Below are positions 14,649 through 20,976 of a stretch of DNA of 21,482 nucleotides, piece by piece; position 1 is the stretch's first letter; every line of letters begins with the position of its first letter. A program made the translations under genes and the position numbers. The DNA lies in the NCBI GenBank assembly GCA_902782715.1, contig CACZOG010000181.1, forward strand, positions 1 through 21,482. Reading direction: 5' to 3'. The notes under the pieces are model-generated. The model was not told the DNA's origin, did not search any database, and saw only the letters and a list, made by a program, of their open reading frames with translations. This DNA is from an uncultured Lachnospiraceae bacterium. GTDB lineage: Bacteria; Bacillota; Clostridia; Lachnospirales; Lachnospiraceae.

Positions 14649-15356
14649 TCATTCTCCTTCGTTCATTCTCCACTTAAGGTATTCGCTTTCAAGTATGTAT
14701 GCGGGAGTAACCGCACCTTCTTTATCACTTGCAGCTATGATCATACCGACCATTCTGTCATTCTCATCAAAAAGACCTTCTCCGGACATTCCGGGAATAA
14801 CTTCACCTTCAAAAAGACCGACCTCTTCCTGAATCTCGTAAATGAAAGTTCTGCCTTCAAGCCATTTTCCCGTTTTGAATTTCTTTCCCGTGTCCGTTTG
14901 ATCGGACAAATAATAAACTTTCTGACTTAACGAAAGCTTTTCGTATTCTGATTTAGAAAGCACTTCTGCTTTCTTTGCCCCTTTGAAATCAGGATCGGAA
15001 TCTTCTCTTTTAATCCTTAAAACAGCCGCATCATGCTCGGGATAAAAATATACCATATAACCTTCTGCTCGTCCGCCGTTTCCAAACTCAGCTTCGGCAA
15101 CAGCGCTTGCATCGGTTAAATGTTTAGTGGTCAGTATATCGATATATTCATCTTCAACGCCTATCACCACTCCCATTCCGCTTTTATCAAGCGAATGGAC
15201 CTTAACCTGAGTCAGGTTCCTGAAGCCTTCGTCTTTAAGTCCGACTTCGGAGTATGCATCTTTTATAACAAACAGTCCGAATATGCTTACGGCAAGAACA
15301 CATATAAGGCATACGGGAGTCAGTATTAATGCTTCTTTTTTGTTTCTTTCTTTCAT
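14649..15356 (-). CDS. Membrane-anchored trypsin-like serine protease
   Basis: This 235-residue protein has a short basic N-terminus and one hydrophobic segment (about 9-31). The rest is outside the cell or unfolded from the membrane, depending on topology; the positive-inside rule favours outside. The pattern fits a small S1-type protease: TTKHLTD with H79, HDAAVLRI with D109, and GMSGEGLFD with S191 in the Gly-x-Ser-Gly context, followed by MVGMII as in Deg/Htr proteases. There is no PDZ domain. It is shorter and more diverged than HtrA, and activity is inferred from the triad alone. It heads a likely operon with pepD 1 base downstream, which suggests a role in peptide processing or in cell-envelope proteolysis. 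A promoter with TATAAT lies just upstream; the ribosome site is weak. Confidence 0.75.
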   Translation of the reverse strand: MKERNKKEALILTPVCLICVLAVSIFGLFVIKDAYSEVGLKDEGFRNLTQVKVHSLDKSGMGVVIGVEDEYIDILTTKHLTDASAVAEAEFGNGGRAEGYMVYFYPEHDAAVLRIKREDSDPDFKGAKKAEVLSKSEYEKLSLSQKVYYLSDQTDTGKKFKTGKWLEGRTFIYEIQEEVGLFEGEVIPGMSGEGLFDENDRMVGMIIAASDKEGAVTPAYILESEYLKWRMNEGE

Positions 15357-15383
15357 ATTTTATCTTTTCACTGTTTAGTTCAA

Positions 15384-15412
15384 ATTATATATGTATGCAA
15401 ATTGGTTTACAT
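15384..15412 (-). promoter_or_regulatory. Predicted promoter of the protease-pepD operon
   Basis: On the - strand a perfect TATAAT (15384-15389) lies 27 bases before the protease ATG. A poor -35 (ATGTAA, 15407-15412) is 17 bases upstream. It lies right after the terminator of the SufB-like gene, which supports a new transcript here. Confidence 0.5.
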
Positions 15413-15426
15413 AACTAAATAATTAA

Positions 15427-15448
15427 TGCTGCCGCTTTAGCGACAGCA
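15427..15448 (-). terminator. Intrinsic terminator after the SufB-like gene
   Basis: On the - strand TGCTGTCGC pairs with GCGGCAGCA around a TAAA loop: nine pairs with one G-U, 9 bases after the stop. The following tract TTAATTATTT is only partly T-rich, so efficiency may be moderate. Confidence 0.7.
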
Positions 15449-15457
15449 CTATGTCTT

Positions 15458-16375
15458 TTATTTTAAGAATCCGGAAACAATTTCCTTCTCGGCTTCCTCT
15501 TCGGTTAAGCCCAATGTCATAAGCTTGATAAGCTGCTCACCCGCGATCTTTCCGATCGCAGCTTCATGTATGAGTGAAGCGTCCACATTGTTTGCGGTAA
15601 GCGCAGGGATCGCTTCAACCTTGGCATTATCCATTATGATCGCATCGCATTCACTGTGACCGTGGCAGACGCCGTTTCCGTTGATCTCCGATTTGAAGAT
15701 CTGATGTGATTCGTTCTTTGCAACCGATCTTGAAACCAGATCCGCACTTGAATTCTCGCCGTCTAAGTCAACCGAGAAATCAGTTGTGGCAAGCTGCTTG
15801 TCATGCGTCATTATTTTTTCTTTAATAACCAGCTGTGCGTTGTCGAGTACTTTGGCGGTTGTTTCTCTCTTTGTCGAATCGATACCTTCGATCTGAACGG
15901 TATCCATCTCCATGTATGAACCTTCACGAAGCAGGATCTTTGTCTGGGGATTCATGATCCTCTCGCCTGTTCCTTCACCGCTTCCGTAATGTTTCTCGAC
16001 ATATTTGACTCTTGAATTCTTTCCTATATCGAAAGAGTGGATTCCCGAATGCTCGCTCGCATCTTTTCCTCCGTTATGGATTCCGCAGCCTGCGATGATC
16101 GTAACATCGCAGTTTTCACCGATGAAGAAATCATTGTATACGGATTCTTTTAATCCGGACTGTGCAATGATAACGGGAATATGTACGCTTTCGTTTCTGG
16201 TATTGTCTTTTATTATAATGTCAATTCCGGGCTTGTCGGTTTTGGTTACGATGTCGATGTTTGCAGAAACATTTCTTCCGTAAAGTTCACCGTCTTTTCT
16301 TATGTTGTAAGCACCCGCGGGGATCTCATGGAGTCCCGCAACCTGCTCAAGTAAATCCTGGGTAATCTTATCCAT
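15458..16375 (-). CDS. SufB/SufD-family Fe-S cluster scaffold (minimal SufCB/Sms type)
   Basis: This 305-residue protein belongs to the SufB/SufD family, whose members form a beta-helix scaffold on which Fe-S clusters are built together with the SufC ATPase. It is shorter than E. coli SufB (495) or SufD (423), lacking the long N-terminal part. Conserved features are CHGHSECDAI (C237, C243), where C243 aligns with the cluster-assembly Cys of SufB, then KVEAIPAL and IHEAAIGKIAGEQL, whose H270-E271 match the His-Glu pair of SufB. The C-terminus (LMTLGLTEEEAEKEIVSGFL) is typical. It lies 11 bases after the SufC-like gene. No SufS or SufU is present, as in the minimal systems of archaea and many anaerobes. 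Confidence 0.88.
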   Translation of the reverse strand: MDKITQDLLEQVAGLHEIPAGAYNIRKDGELYGRNVSANIDIVTKTDKPGIDIIIKDNTRNESVHIPVIIAQSGLKESVYNDFFIGENCDVTIIAGCGIHNGGKDASEHSGIHSFDIGKNSRVKYVEKHYGSGEGTGERIMNPQTKILLREGSYMEMDTVQIEGIDSTKRETTAKVLDNAQLVIKEKIMTHDKQLATTDFSVDLDGENSSADLVSRSVAKNESHQIFKSEINGNGVCHGHSECDAIIMDNAKVEAIPALTANNVDASLIHEAAIGKIAGEQLIKLMTLGLTEEEAEKEIVSGFLK

Positions 16376-16386
16376 TGCGCGACCTC

Positions 16387-17106
16387 CTATAATTTATTAA
16401 CTAATTTCGAACATCCGGGTCCGTCGGCAAGAAGTCCGGGCAGTACATCGTCCTTGCTTCCCGTATTGATGACTTTTCCGTTTGCCAAAACTATTATTTT
16501 ATCTGCTATGTTAAGGATTCTTTCCTGATGCGAAATGATTATAATGCTTCCGCCTGCTTTGTTATGCATCATTTCAAATACTTTGATAAGACTCTGGAAA
16601 CTCCACAAGTCGATTCCTGCTTCGGGTTCATCGAATATCGAAAGCGATGTGCCCCTTGCCATTGTCATCGCGATCTCTATTCTCTTGGCTTCACCGCCCG
16701 ATAAAGATGCGTTTAATTCACGATTGATGTAATCCTTGGCACAAAGTCCTACTTCCGAAAGATACTCGCACGCTTCGGCGGTTGATATCTTATGTCCTAC
16801 GGCGTAAGTGATCAGATCTTTTACGGTGATCCCTTTGAATCTTACGGGCTGCTGGAACGCGAAGCTTATTCCTTTATGAGCTCTTTCCGTAATGCTTAAA
16901 TCCGTAATATCCTCTCCGTCAAGAAAAATCCGACCCGATGTCGGTTTGATAATCCCCGCAATTATTTTTGCAAGTGTGGATTTTCCTCCTCCGTTCGGAC
17001 CGGTAATGGCTACAAATCTCTCGTCGATTGTTAAATTAATGTCTTTTAAAATCTCTTTGCTGTCATCTCCCGTTACTTCATAGGAGATATTTTTTAACTC
17101 AAGCAT
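16387..17106 (-). CDS. SufC-like Fe-S assembly ATPase
   Basis: This 239-residue ABC ATPase has Walker A GPNGGGKST (36-44), the Q-loop FAFQQP, the signature SLSGGEAKRIEIA (134-146), Walker B LSIFDEPEAGID (155-166) and the switch His in IIISHQE (H193). SufC binds SufB/SufD and uses ATP to reshape the scaffold during cluster assembly. The tight linkage to the SufB-like gene (11 bases) and the lack of any permease nearby support SufC rather than a transporter ATPase. A strong site AAAGGAG precedes the ATG. The gene begins 24 bases after the stop of the second diguanylate cyclase, in the same direction. Confidence 0.9.
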   Translation of the reverse strand: MLELKNISYEVTGDDSKEILKDINLTIDERFVAITGPNGGGKSTLAKIIAGIIKPTSGRIFLDGEDITDLSITERAHKGISFAFQQPVRFKGITVKDLITYAVGHKISTAEACEYLSEVGLCAKDYINRELNASLSGGEAKRIEIAMTMARGTSLSIFDEPEAGIDLWSFQSLIKVFEMMHNKAGGSIIIISHQERILNIADKIIVLANGKVINTGSKDDVLPGLLADGPGCSKLVNKL

Positions 17107-17130
17107 AATAGCTCCTTTAACTTATTTCCG

Positions 17131-18396
17131 TCAGAAATTATATGAATTCTTTCCGGATCTTTTTACTTTGTACATATTTCTGTCGGCCTTATCGAAAAGT
17201 CTCTTGAATCCTGTACCGTCCTGAGGCGATACGGCAATTCCGACACTTGTTTTGATAACGTATTTCTCTTCTTCACCGACAGGGTTGTTCTCGAAGTTCG
17301 CGAACATCTGCTTAACCTTTTCATTAACCGAAGTCATGTCCAGAATATCCCTGCAGAATACCAGGAATTCGTCACCGCCGATCCTTGCGGTAATGTCATT
17401 CTCTCCGAACGTGTTGTTAATGATATCGGCAGCCGTTTTAAGGACTCTGTCTCCGAAACGGTGTCCGTACGTATCGTTAACATGTTTAAAATCATCCAGA
17501 TCGAGAATAAGCAAAGCATTCGTTTTGCCTTTACCGTCATTGGCGAAATATTCCTCGATGATCTCTTTGACGGATGCATTGTTGTAAAGTCCTGTCAAAG
17601 AATCATGCTGCGATTTATTCTTAAACTCAAGAGTAGTCACTTTAAGTTCTTCGATATCATGCATGCTTCCCACTATGCCGATGGGTCTGCCTTCATCATC
17701 GTGCAGAAGGTTATACTGCATTTCCTTCCATCTGAAATCCGGAGATGCAAGATGACGCATTCTTACCTGAATGCGGCCTTCACCCTGTGTTGCGATGATC
17801 GAACGTATCCTGCTGTCGTCCTCGGGATGGAAAATCTTCTCTTTGGACATCATCTCGGTAAACTTCTCATATCTGATCCATCTGCTGTCACCGAACGAAT
17901 CTTTTAAAAGAACATTTTTGTTGAAAAGTTTTAAGAGATCTTCTTTAAAATTATATTCAAACAGATCGTCATTTGTATTTCTTATAACAGTAAGAAGTCT
18001 TTCCTGTTCAAGCATGTAATTGGCCTGCGCTTTTCTTATCTCGGTAATGTCCGTTAAAGCGCAAAGAACATAATTGCCATCGTTTTCTTCGCTGACTTCT
18101 GCTTCAATGATCGTAATGATTTTTGTGGAATCGGATCTGGTGAGTTTAAGTTCCTGCTTTACGGATTTTTTACAGCCTTCGCAATTCCTTAATTTCTCCC
18201 GGAAAAGTTTAATGTCTTCTTCGTTAAAGACTTTGGTGTAATCCTTGACGATTATTTCGCTCATCTGAGCATCGTCATATCCGACGAGCGCAAGAAACTT
18301 AAGGTTATATATAAAATTGGGTCTTCCAATCTTATTAACCAGCAATCCCGCAACCGGTATTCTGTTAAAGAAATCCAGATCGTTTGAATGTGTCAT
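17131..18396 (-). CDS. Diguanylate cyclase with two PAS-like domains
   Basis: This 421-residue soluble protein has a first PAS-like domain at about 5-120, a second PAS/PAC-like domain at about 130-252 (RWKEMQYNLLHDDEGRPIGIVGSMHDI) and a GGDEF domain from about 263 to the end. The active motif GGDEF (340-344) is intact. At the place of the inhibitory RxxD the sequence is GEND, with Asp kept but Arg replaced by Gly, so product inhibition may be weak. No membrane segment is seen. No Shine-Dalgarno site is visible before the ATG, and the predicted leader is only about 14 bases, so translation may be low or atypical. The gene heads a likely transcript with the SufC and SufB homologues and is divergent from the RelQ-like gene. 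Confidence 0.9.
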   Translation of the reverse strand: MTHSNDLDFFNRIPVAGLLVNKIGRPNFIYNLKFLALVGYDDAQMSEIIVKDYTKVFNEEDIKLFREKLRNCEGCKKSVKQELKLTRSDSTKIITIIEAEVSEENDGNYVLCALTDITEIRKAQANYMLEQERLLTVIRNTNDDLFEYNFKEDLLKLFNKNVLLKDSFGDSRWIRYEKFTEMMSKEKIFHPEDDSRIRSIIATQGEGRIQVRMRHLASPDFRWKEMQYNLLHDDEGRPIGIVGSMHDIEELKVTTLEFKNKSQHDSLTGLYNNASVKEIIEEYFANDGKGKTNALLILDLDDFKHVNDTYGHRFGDRVLKTAADIINNTFGENDITARIGGDEFLVFCRDILDMTSVNEKVKQMFANFENNPVGEEEKYVIKTSVGIAVSPQDGTGFKRLFDKADRNMYKVKRSGKNSYNF

Positions 18397-18409
18397 AACA
18401 AGAATATGT

Positions 18410-18431
18410 TAACACAATTTTAACATAATTT
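18410..18431. repeat. Tandem 11-base direct repeat in the divergent promoter region
   Basis: TAACACAATTT (18410-18420) is followed directly by TAACATAATTT (18421-18431), identical at 10 of 11 positions. The period of 11 bases is close to one helical turn, and the repeat covers the -10 and spacer of the diguanylate cyclase promoter. It could be an operator or simply A/T-rich chance. Confidence 0.5.
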
Positions 18432-18445
18432 CTATACACTTTTAA
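18417..18445 (-). promoter_or_regulatory. Predicted promoter of the second diguanylate cyclase
   Basis: On the - strand TTAAAA (18440-18445), a 17-base spacer and an extended -10, TG then TAAAAT (18417-18422), lie 20 bases before the ATG. The -35 overlaps by one base the predicted -35 of the RelQ promoter on the other strand. Confidence 0.55.
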
Positions 18446-18463
18446 CGCCGTCTATGATAAAAT
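18435..18463 (+). promoter_or_regulatory. Predicted promoter of the RelQ-like gene
   Basis: An extended -10 (TG at 18455-18456, TAAAAT at 18458-18463) has a poor -35 (TACACT, 18435-18440) at 17 bases. The GGGGG ribosome site follows before ATG 18492. The -35 side abuts the divergent promoter. Confidence 0.5.
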
Positions 18464-18491
18464 ATTTCTATGCAAATAAGGGGGTTATAAA

Positions 18492-19184
18492 ATGCAGAAT
18501 GACGAAAACGTTATGCTGATTGAAGAGCTCAAAGACCAGCTTTCCGGGGAAGAGCTGCTGGAGGTTCTCGATCGGTATAAAGAACTTATGACCAAATATT
18601 CCTGTGCGATAAAGGAAATAAGGACAAAATTCGAAGTTCTGAATGAAGAACTTCAGATCAAAAATAAAAGAAACCCGATTCACGCTATATATTCGAGAAT
18701 CAAAACAATACAGAGTATCAGAGACAAATTAAACAGAAAAAATCTTGATTTTTCATTTGATAACATTCAGGATGAAATCCATGATGTGGCAGGTATCAGA
18801 GTAATATGTCCTTTCGTTGATGACATTTATGAGATCGCCGACATGATCCTTAAACAGGATGACATCAAGCTTATCAATTACAAAGATTACATCCGTGCTC
18901 CGAAGCCCAACGGCTACAGAAGTTATCATATGATCGTCGAGATACCGGTCTTCTTCTCCGAACACAAAGAGTATCTCAAAGTAGAAGTTCAGTTAAGAAC
19001 GATTGCAATGGACTTCTGGGCAAGTCTTGAACACGAAATGAGATACAAGAAAGACCTTACCGAAGAAATATCTCAATCCATTTACGCACAGCTTCTTGAT
19101 TGTGCAAACACAATCACAGAGATGGATTCAAAGATGCAGGATATCAAGAATCAGATCTATCCCAAGTATCCCGAAGCCATGTAA
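18492..19184 (+). CDS. relQ: RelQ-like small alarmone synthetase, GTP pyrophosphokinase
   Basis: A 230-residue single-domain (p)ppGpp synthetase that moves pyrophosphate from ATP to GDP or GTP. Synthetase motifs are IHDVAGIRVICPFVDDIY (96-113), APKPNGYRSYH (136-146), VEVQLRTIAMDFWASLEH (164-181) and the basic RNPIHAIYSRIKT (60-72). There is no hydrolase domain, TGS or ACT, so it is a small synthetase. The length and C-terminal helices fit RelQ (YjbM/SAS1) better than RelP, but that is by recall and not by alignment. A GGGGG site precedes the ATG. It shares a 95-base divergent region with a diguanylate cyclase and ends at a bidirectional hairpin. Confidence 0.93.
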   Translation: MQNDENVMLIEELKDQLSGEELLEVLDRYKELMTKYSCAIKEIRTKFEVLNEELQIKNKRNPIHAIYSRIKTIQSIRDKLNRKNLDFSFDNIQDEIHDVAGIRVICPFVDDIYEIADMILKQDDIKLINYKDYIRAPKPNGYRSYHMIVEIPVFFSEHKEYLKVEVQLRTIAMDFWASLEHEMRYKKDLTEEISQSIYAQLLDCANTITEMDSKMQDIKNQIYPKYPEAM

Positions 19185-19191
19185 GAAAAAC

Positions 19192-19219
19192 AAAACCGGA
19201 CGTTTAAACGCCCGGTTTT
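19192..19219. terminator. Bidirectional terminator between the RelQ-like and deaminase genes
   Basis: AAACCGG (19193-19199) pairs with CCGGTTT (19212-19218). Next to this is one pair that mismatches on the + strand and is G-U on the - strand (19200/19211), then an inner CGT/ACG. The + side is followed by TTTTTTATT and the - side by TTTTGTTTTTC, so it can stop both convergent transcripts. Confidence 0.85.
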
Positions 19220-19266
19220 TTATTGCTTATTTTCATGTGCTGATTTATTTAATTTCTCTTCGATTT

Positions 19267-19722
19267 TTAGTATCTCTCTGCACTCTTGTCTTTAACATAT
19301 TCGTCAAACAGTTTCTTGCACTCTTTTCTGTCGGTTTCTTCCAATGTAAGAATGCTTCCGGAACCGTTTAAGAAATCATAGAACTTATCGTCCCTGAATC
19401 CGATCTTATCCGTGTCCTCGACATTGCATCCGTAATAAGCCTTTGTGATATTTGCCCACATTATGGCTCCGAGGCACATCGGGCAGGGTTCGGCAGTCGT
19501 ATATATCTCACATCCTGACAGATCGTGCGTTCCCATCTTTGCACATGCATCCCTTATGGCTTCCATCTCTCCGTGGCATGTCGGATCGTGTTTTTGAAGC
19601 ACTCTGTTATGCCCTCTTCCTATAATTTCGTTGTCTTTTACGATAACTGCTCCAAAAGGTCCTCCGTGACCGTTTTCTATTCCTTCATAAGCCTCTTTTA
19701 AGGCTTCTTTCATATAATCCAT
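19267..19722 (-). CDS. Cytidine deaminase-fold enzyme, guanine deaminase-like
   Basis: This 151-residue protein of the CDA superfamily has zinc ligands in DPTCHGEMEAI (H50, with general base E52) and EPCPMCLGAI (C80, C83). The segment GGPFGAVIVKD (20-30), the DPT before the His motif and the overall length resemble Bacillus guanine deaminase (GuaD, guanine to xanthine) more than the tRNA adenosine deaminase TadA, which usually has VPVGA in place of GGPFGA. The His motif is HGE rather than the common HAE. The C-terminus is shorter than in B. subtilis GuaD, so the exact base is uncertain. The gene starts 15 bases after the CPBP protease stop with a GGAGA site, and is probably cotranscribed. Confidence 0.83.
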   Translation of the reverse strand: MDYMKEALKEAYEGIENGHGGPFGAVIVKDNEIIGRGHNRVLQKHDPTCHGEMEAIRDACAKMGTHDLSGCEIYTTAEPCPMCLGAIMWANITKAYYGCNVEDTDKIGFRDDKFYDFLNGSGSILTLEETDRKECKKLFDEYVKDKSAERY

Positions 19723-19737
19723 TTTCAGTCTCCGTTT

Positions 19738-20787
19738 TTAGTTGTTTTTTACCATTGTTATTATGAATTTTACGATCGGCGGCAGGTAATTAAATAAGAA
19801 AAGAACTACGCAGATCACATAGAAGAACCACATTGCCGGTGCGAAAAGAGAAGCAATCTGATTTTTGACGCTTTCTTCTCCTTCTTTTCTGGTGATCTGT
19901 AGTTTCTTCTTTACTGCCAGTACTATCAATACGATAAGTCCTGCGATCGCCATTGTAAAGAGGAATCCCATCCATAAAAGAACGAGGGATGTTGCCGCCA
20001 TAAAACTTAAAGCATTGGGATCATAATCCATGACTGCGTTCATAAGAACATCCGCATCGGGATTGTTCGCATCCAGCGAGAATTTCGCAGCCGAATCAAG
20101 CATCCATTCATAAAGTCCGAGCGTCACTATGGAAGTTCCGCAGTTCATGATCATATGAAGAATAATCGTATATATAACTTTTCCTGTTTTTACATAAATA
20201 AACGCGAAAAGGCATCCTATTAAAGTTGCAAATCCCGCCTGAGAAAAGTTCCCGTGGAAAAGACCGAACATGATTCCCGAAACAAGTATGGCGGGAAGAT
20301 ATCCGTTCACGGATACATGATCGATAAGAACCTTTCTGAATATCAGTTCTTCAAAGATCGGAGCAAGTATTCCGACTATAAGAACACGAACGAAGAAATT
20401 ACTGCCAAGCATCAGTTCCAGAAGCTTATTGGCACTTTCTATGTCTTCGAAAGGAAGCGTAAGCGGAAGATGCAGGCACTGTCCGACGATAATTCCGATA
20501 AGCGTAAGCCCGTACATCATGAGAATGCACAAAAGGAATTTTCCAAATGTCATCTTCTCATTTTCCATCTCTGCTTTCGGCATATTTTTCGTCAGAAGAA
20601 AAACAAGAGGAAATCCTATCAGATCAACGGCAACTACCACCATAGCCAAAGCCACATATACCGCATTTTTCTCGTAAAACTCCGGCAACAGCTGACTTAT
20701 CAGAAATTCCAGTCCCAGCTGAACCGCTATATATACAACGCCCATCAGTCCGTATTTCCAGCCGATGGAATTCATGGTTTTCTTCAT
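19738..20787 (-). CDS. CPBP-family intramembrane metalloprotease
   Basis: This 349-residue polytopic membrane protein has about eight hydrophobic segments and the CPBP (Abi/Rce1-like) motifs: FEELIFRKVLID with E146, E147 and R151, MFGLFHGN with H178, and IILHMIMNC with H211 and N215. The family includes prenyl-protein proteases and bacteriocin self-immunity proteins; no bacteriocin gene is visible next to it. The C-terminal ~100 residues add two or three membrane helices beyond the core (about 262-293 and 315-345), with a charged loop between them. AAGGAGAG lies 8 bases before the ATG, and a good promoter is upstream. Confidence 0.9.
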   Translation of the reverse strand: MKKTMNSIGWKYGLMGVVYIAVQLGLEFLISQLLPEFYEKNAVYVALAMVVVAVDLIGFPLVFLLTKNMPKAEMENEKMTFGKFLLCILMMYGLTLIGIIVGQCLHLPLTLPFEDIESANKLLELMLGSNFFVRVLIVGILAPIFEELIFRKVLIDHVSVNGYLPAILVSGIMFGLFHGNFSQAGFATLIGCLFAFIYVKTGKVIYTIILHMIMNCGTSIVTLGLYEWMLDSAAKFSLDANNPDADVLMNAVMDYDPNALSFMAATSLVLLWMGFLFTMAIAGLIVLIVLAVKKKLQITRKEGEESVKNQIASLFAPAMWFFYVICVVLFLFNYLPPIVKFIITMVKNN

Positions 20788-20810
20788 TATTTATACTCTC
20801 CTTTTACGCG

Positions 20811-20838
20811 GAATGTTTGACACATTATGGTCACATTC
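20811..20838 (-). other. Imperfect inverted repeat in the CPBP gene leader
   Basis: GAATG (20811-20815) and TGAC (20818-20821) can pair with CATTC (20834-20838) and GTCA (20830-20833), nine pairs with a 2-base bulge and an 8-base loop. It lies between the predicted start near 20841 and the ribosome site near 20800. It may be a leader hairpin or an operator. Confidence 0.45.
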
Positions 20839-20847
20839 ACATGTTAT

Positions 20848-20877
20848 ATTATAAAATATTATTCATGCATTTGTAAA
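20848..20877 (-). promoter_or_regulatory. Predicted promoter of the CPBP-deaminase transcript
   Basis: On the - strand TTTACA (20872-20877, 5/6), an 18-base spacer and a perfect TATAAT (20848-20853) lie about 60 bases before the ATG. Confidence 0.7.
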
Positions 20878-20909
20878 AGCAATTTTAAGCCGATAAAATT
20901 TTGTAATGG

Positions 20910-20936
20910 CTAACATTTATTTTATTATGATATAAT
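20910..20936 (+). promoter_or_regulatory. Predicted promoter of the DUF2156 gene
   Basis: An extended -10 (TG at 20928-20929, perfect TATAAT at 20931-20936) has a weak -35 (CTAACA, 20910-20915) at a short spacing of 15. It lies about 40 bases before the start codon. Confidence 0.55.
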
Positions 20937-20976
20937 TCTCAAAAAAGAACGGTGTCCGATCATTCGGATATGATAT

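Noticed and set aside
15458..17106. SufC-like ATPase as part of a transporter
   Set aside because: There is no permease gene next to it, and the adjacent protein carries SufB-type CxxxxxC and His-Glu motifs.
19738..20787. CPBP protease as a bacteriocin immunity protein
   Set aside because: No small leader-peptide gene or bacteriocin exporter is visible near it, so the narrower role is not supported.
20254..20820. Open frame of 188 codons on the + strand
   Set aside because: It is antisense to the CPBP gene, which has all three catalytic motifs and a good ribosome site and promoter.
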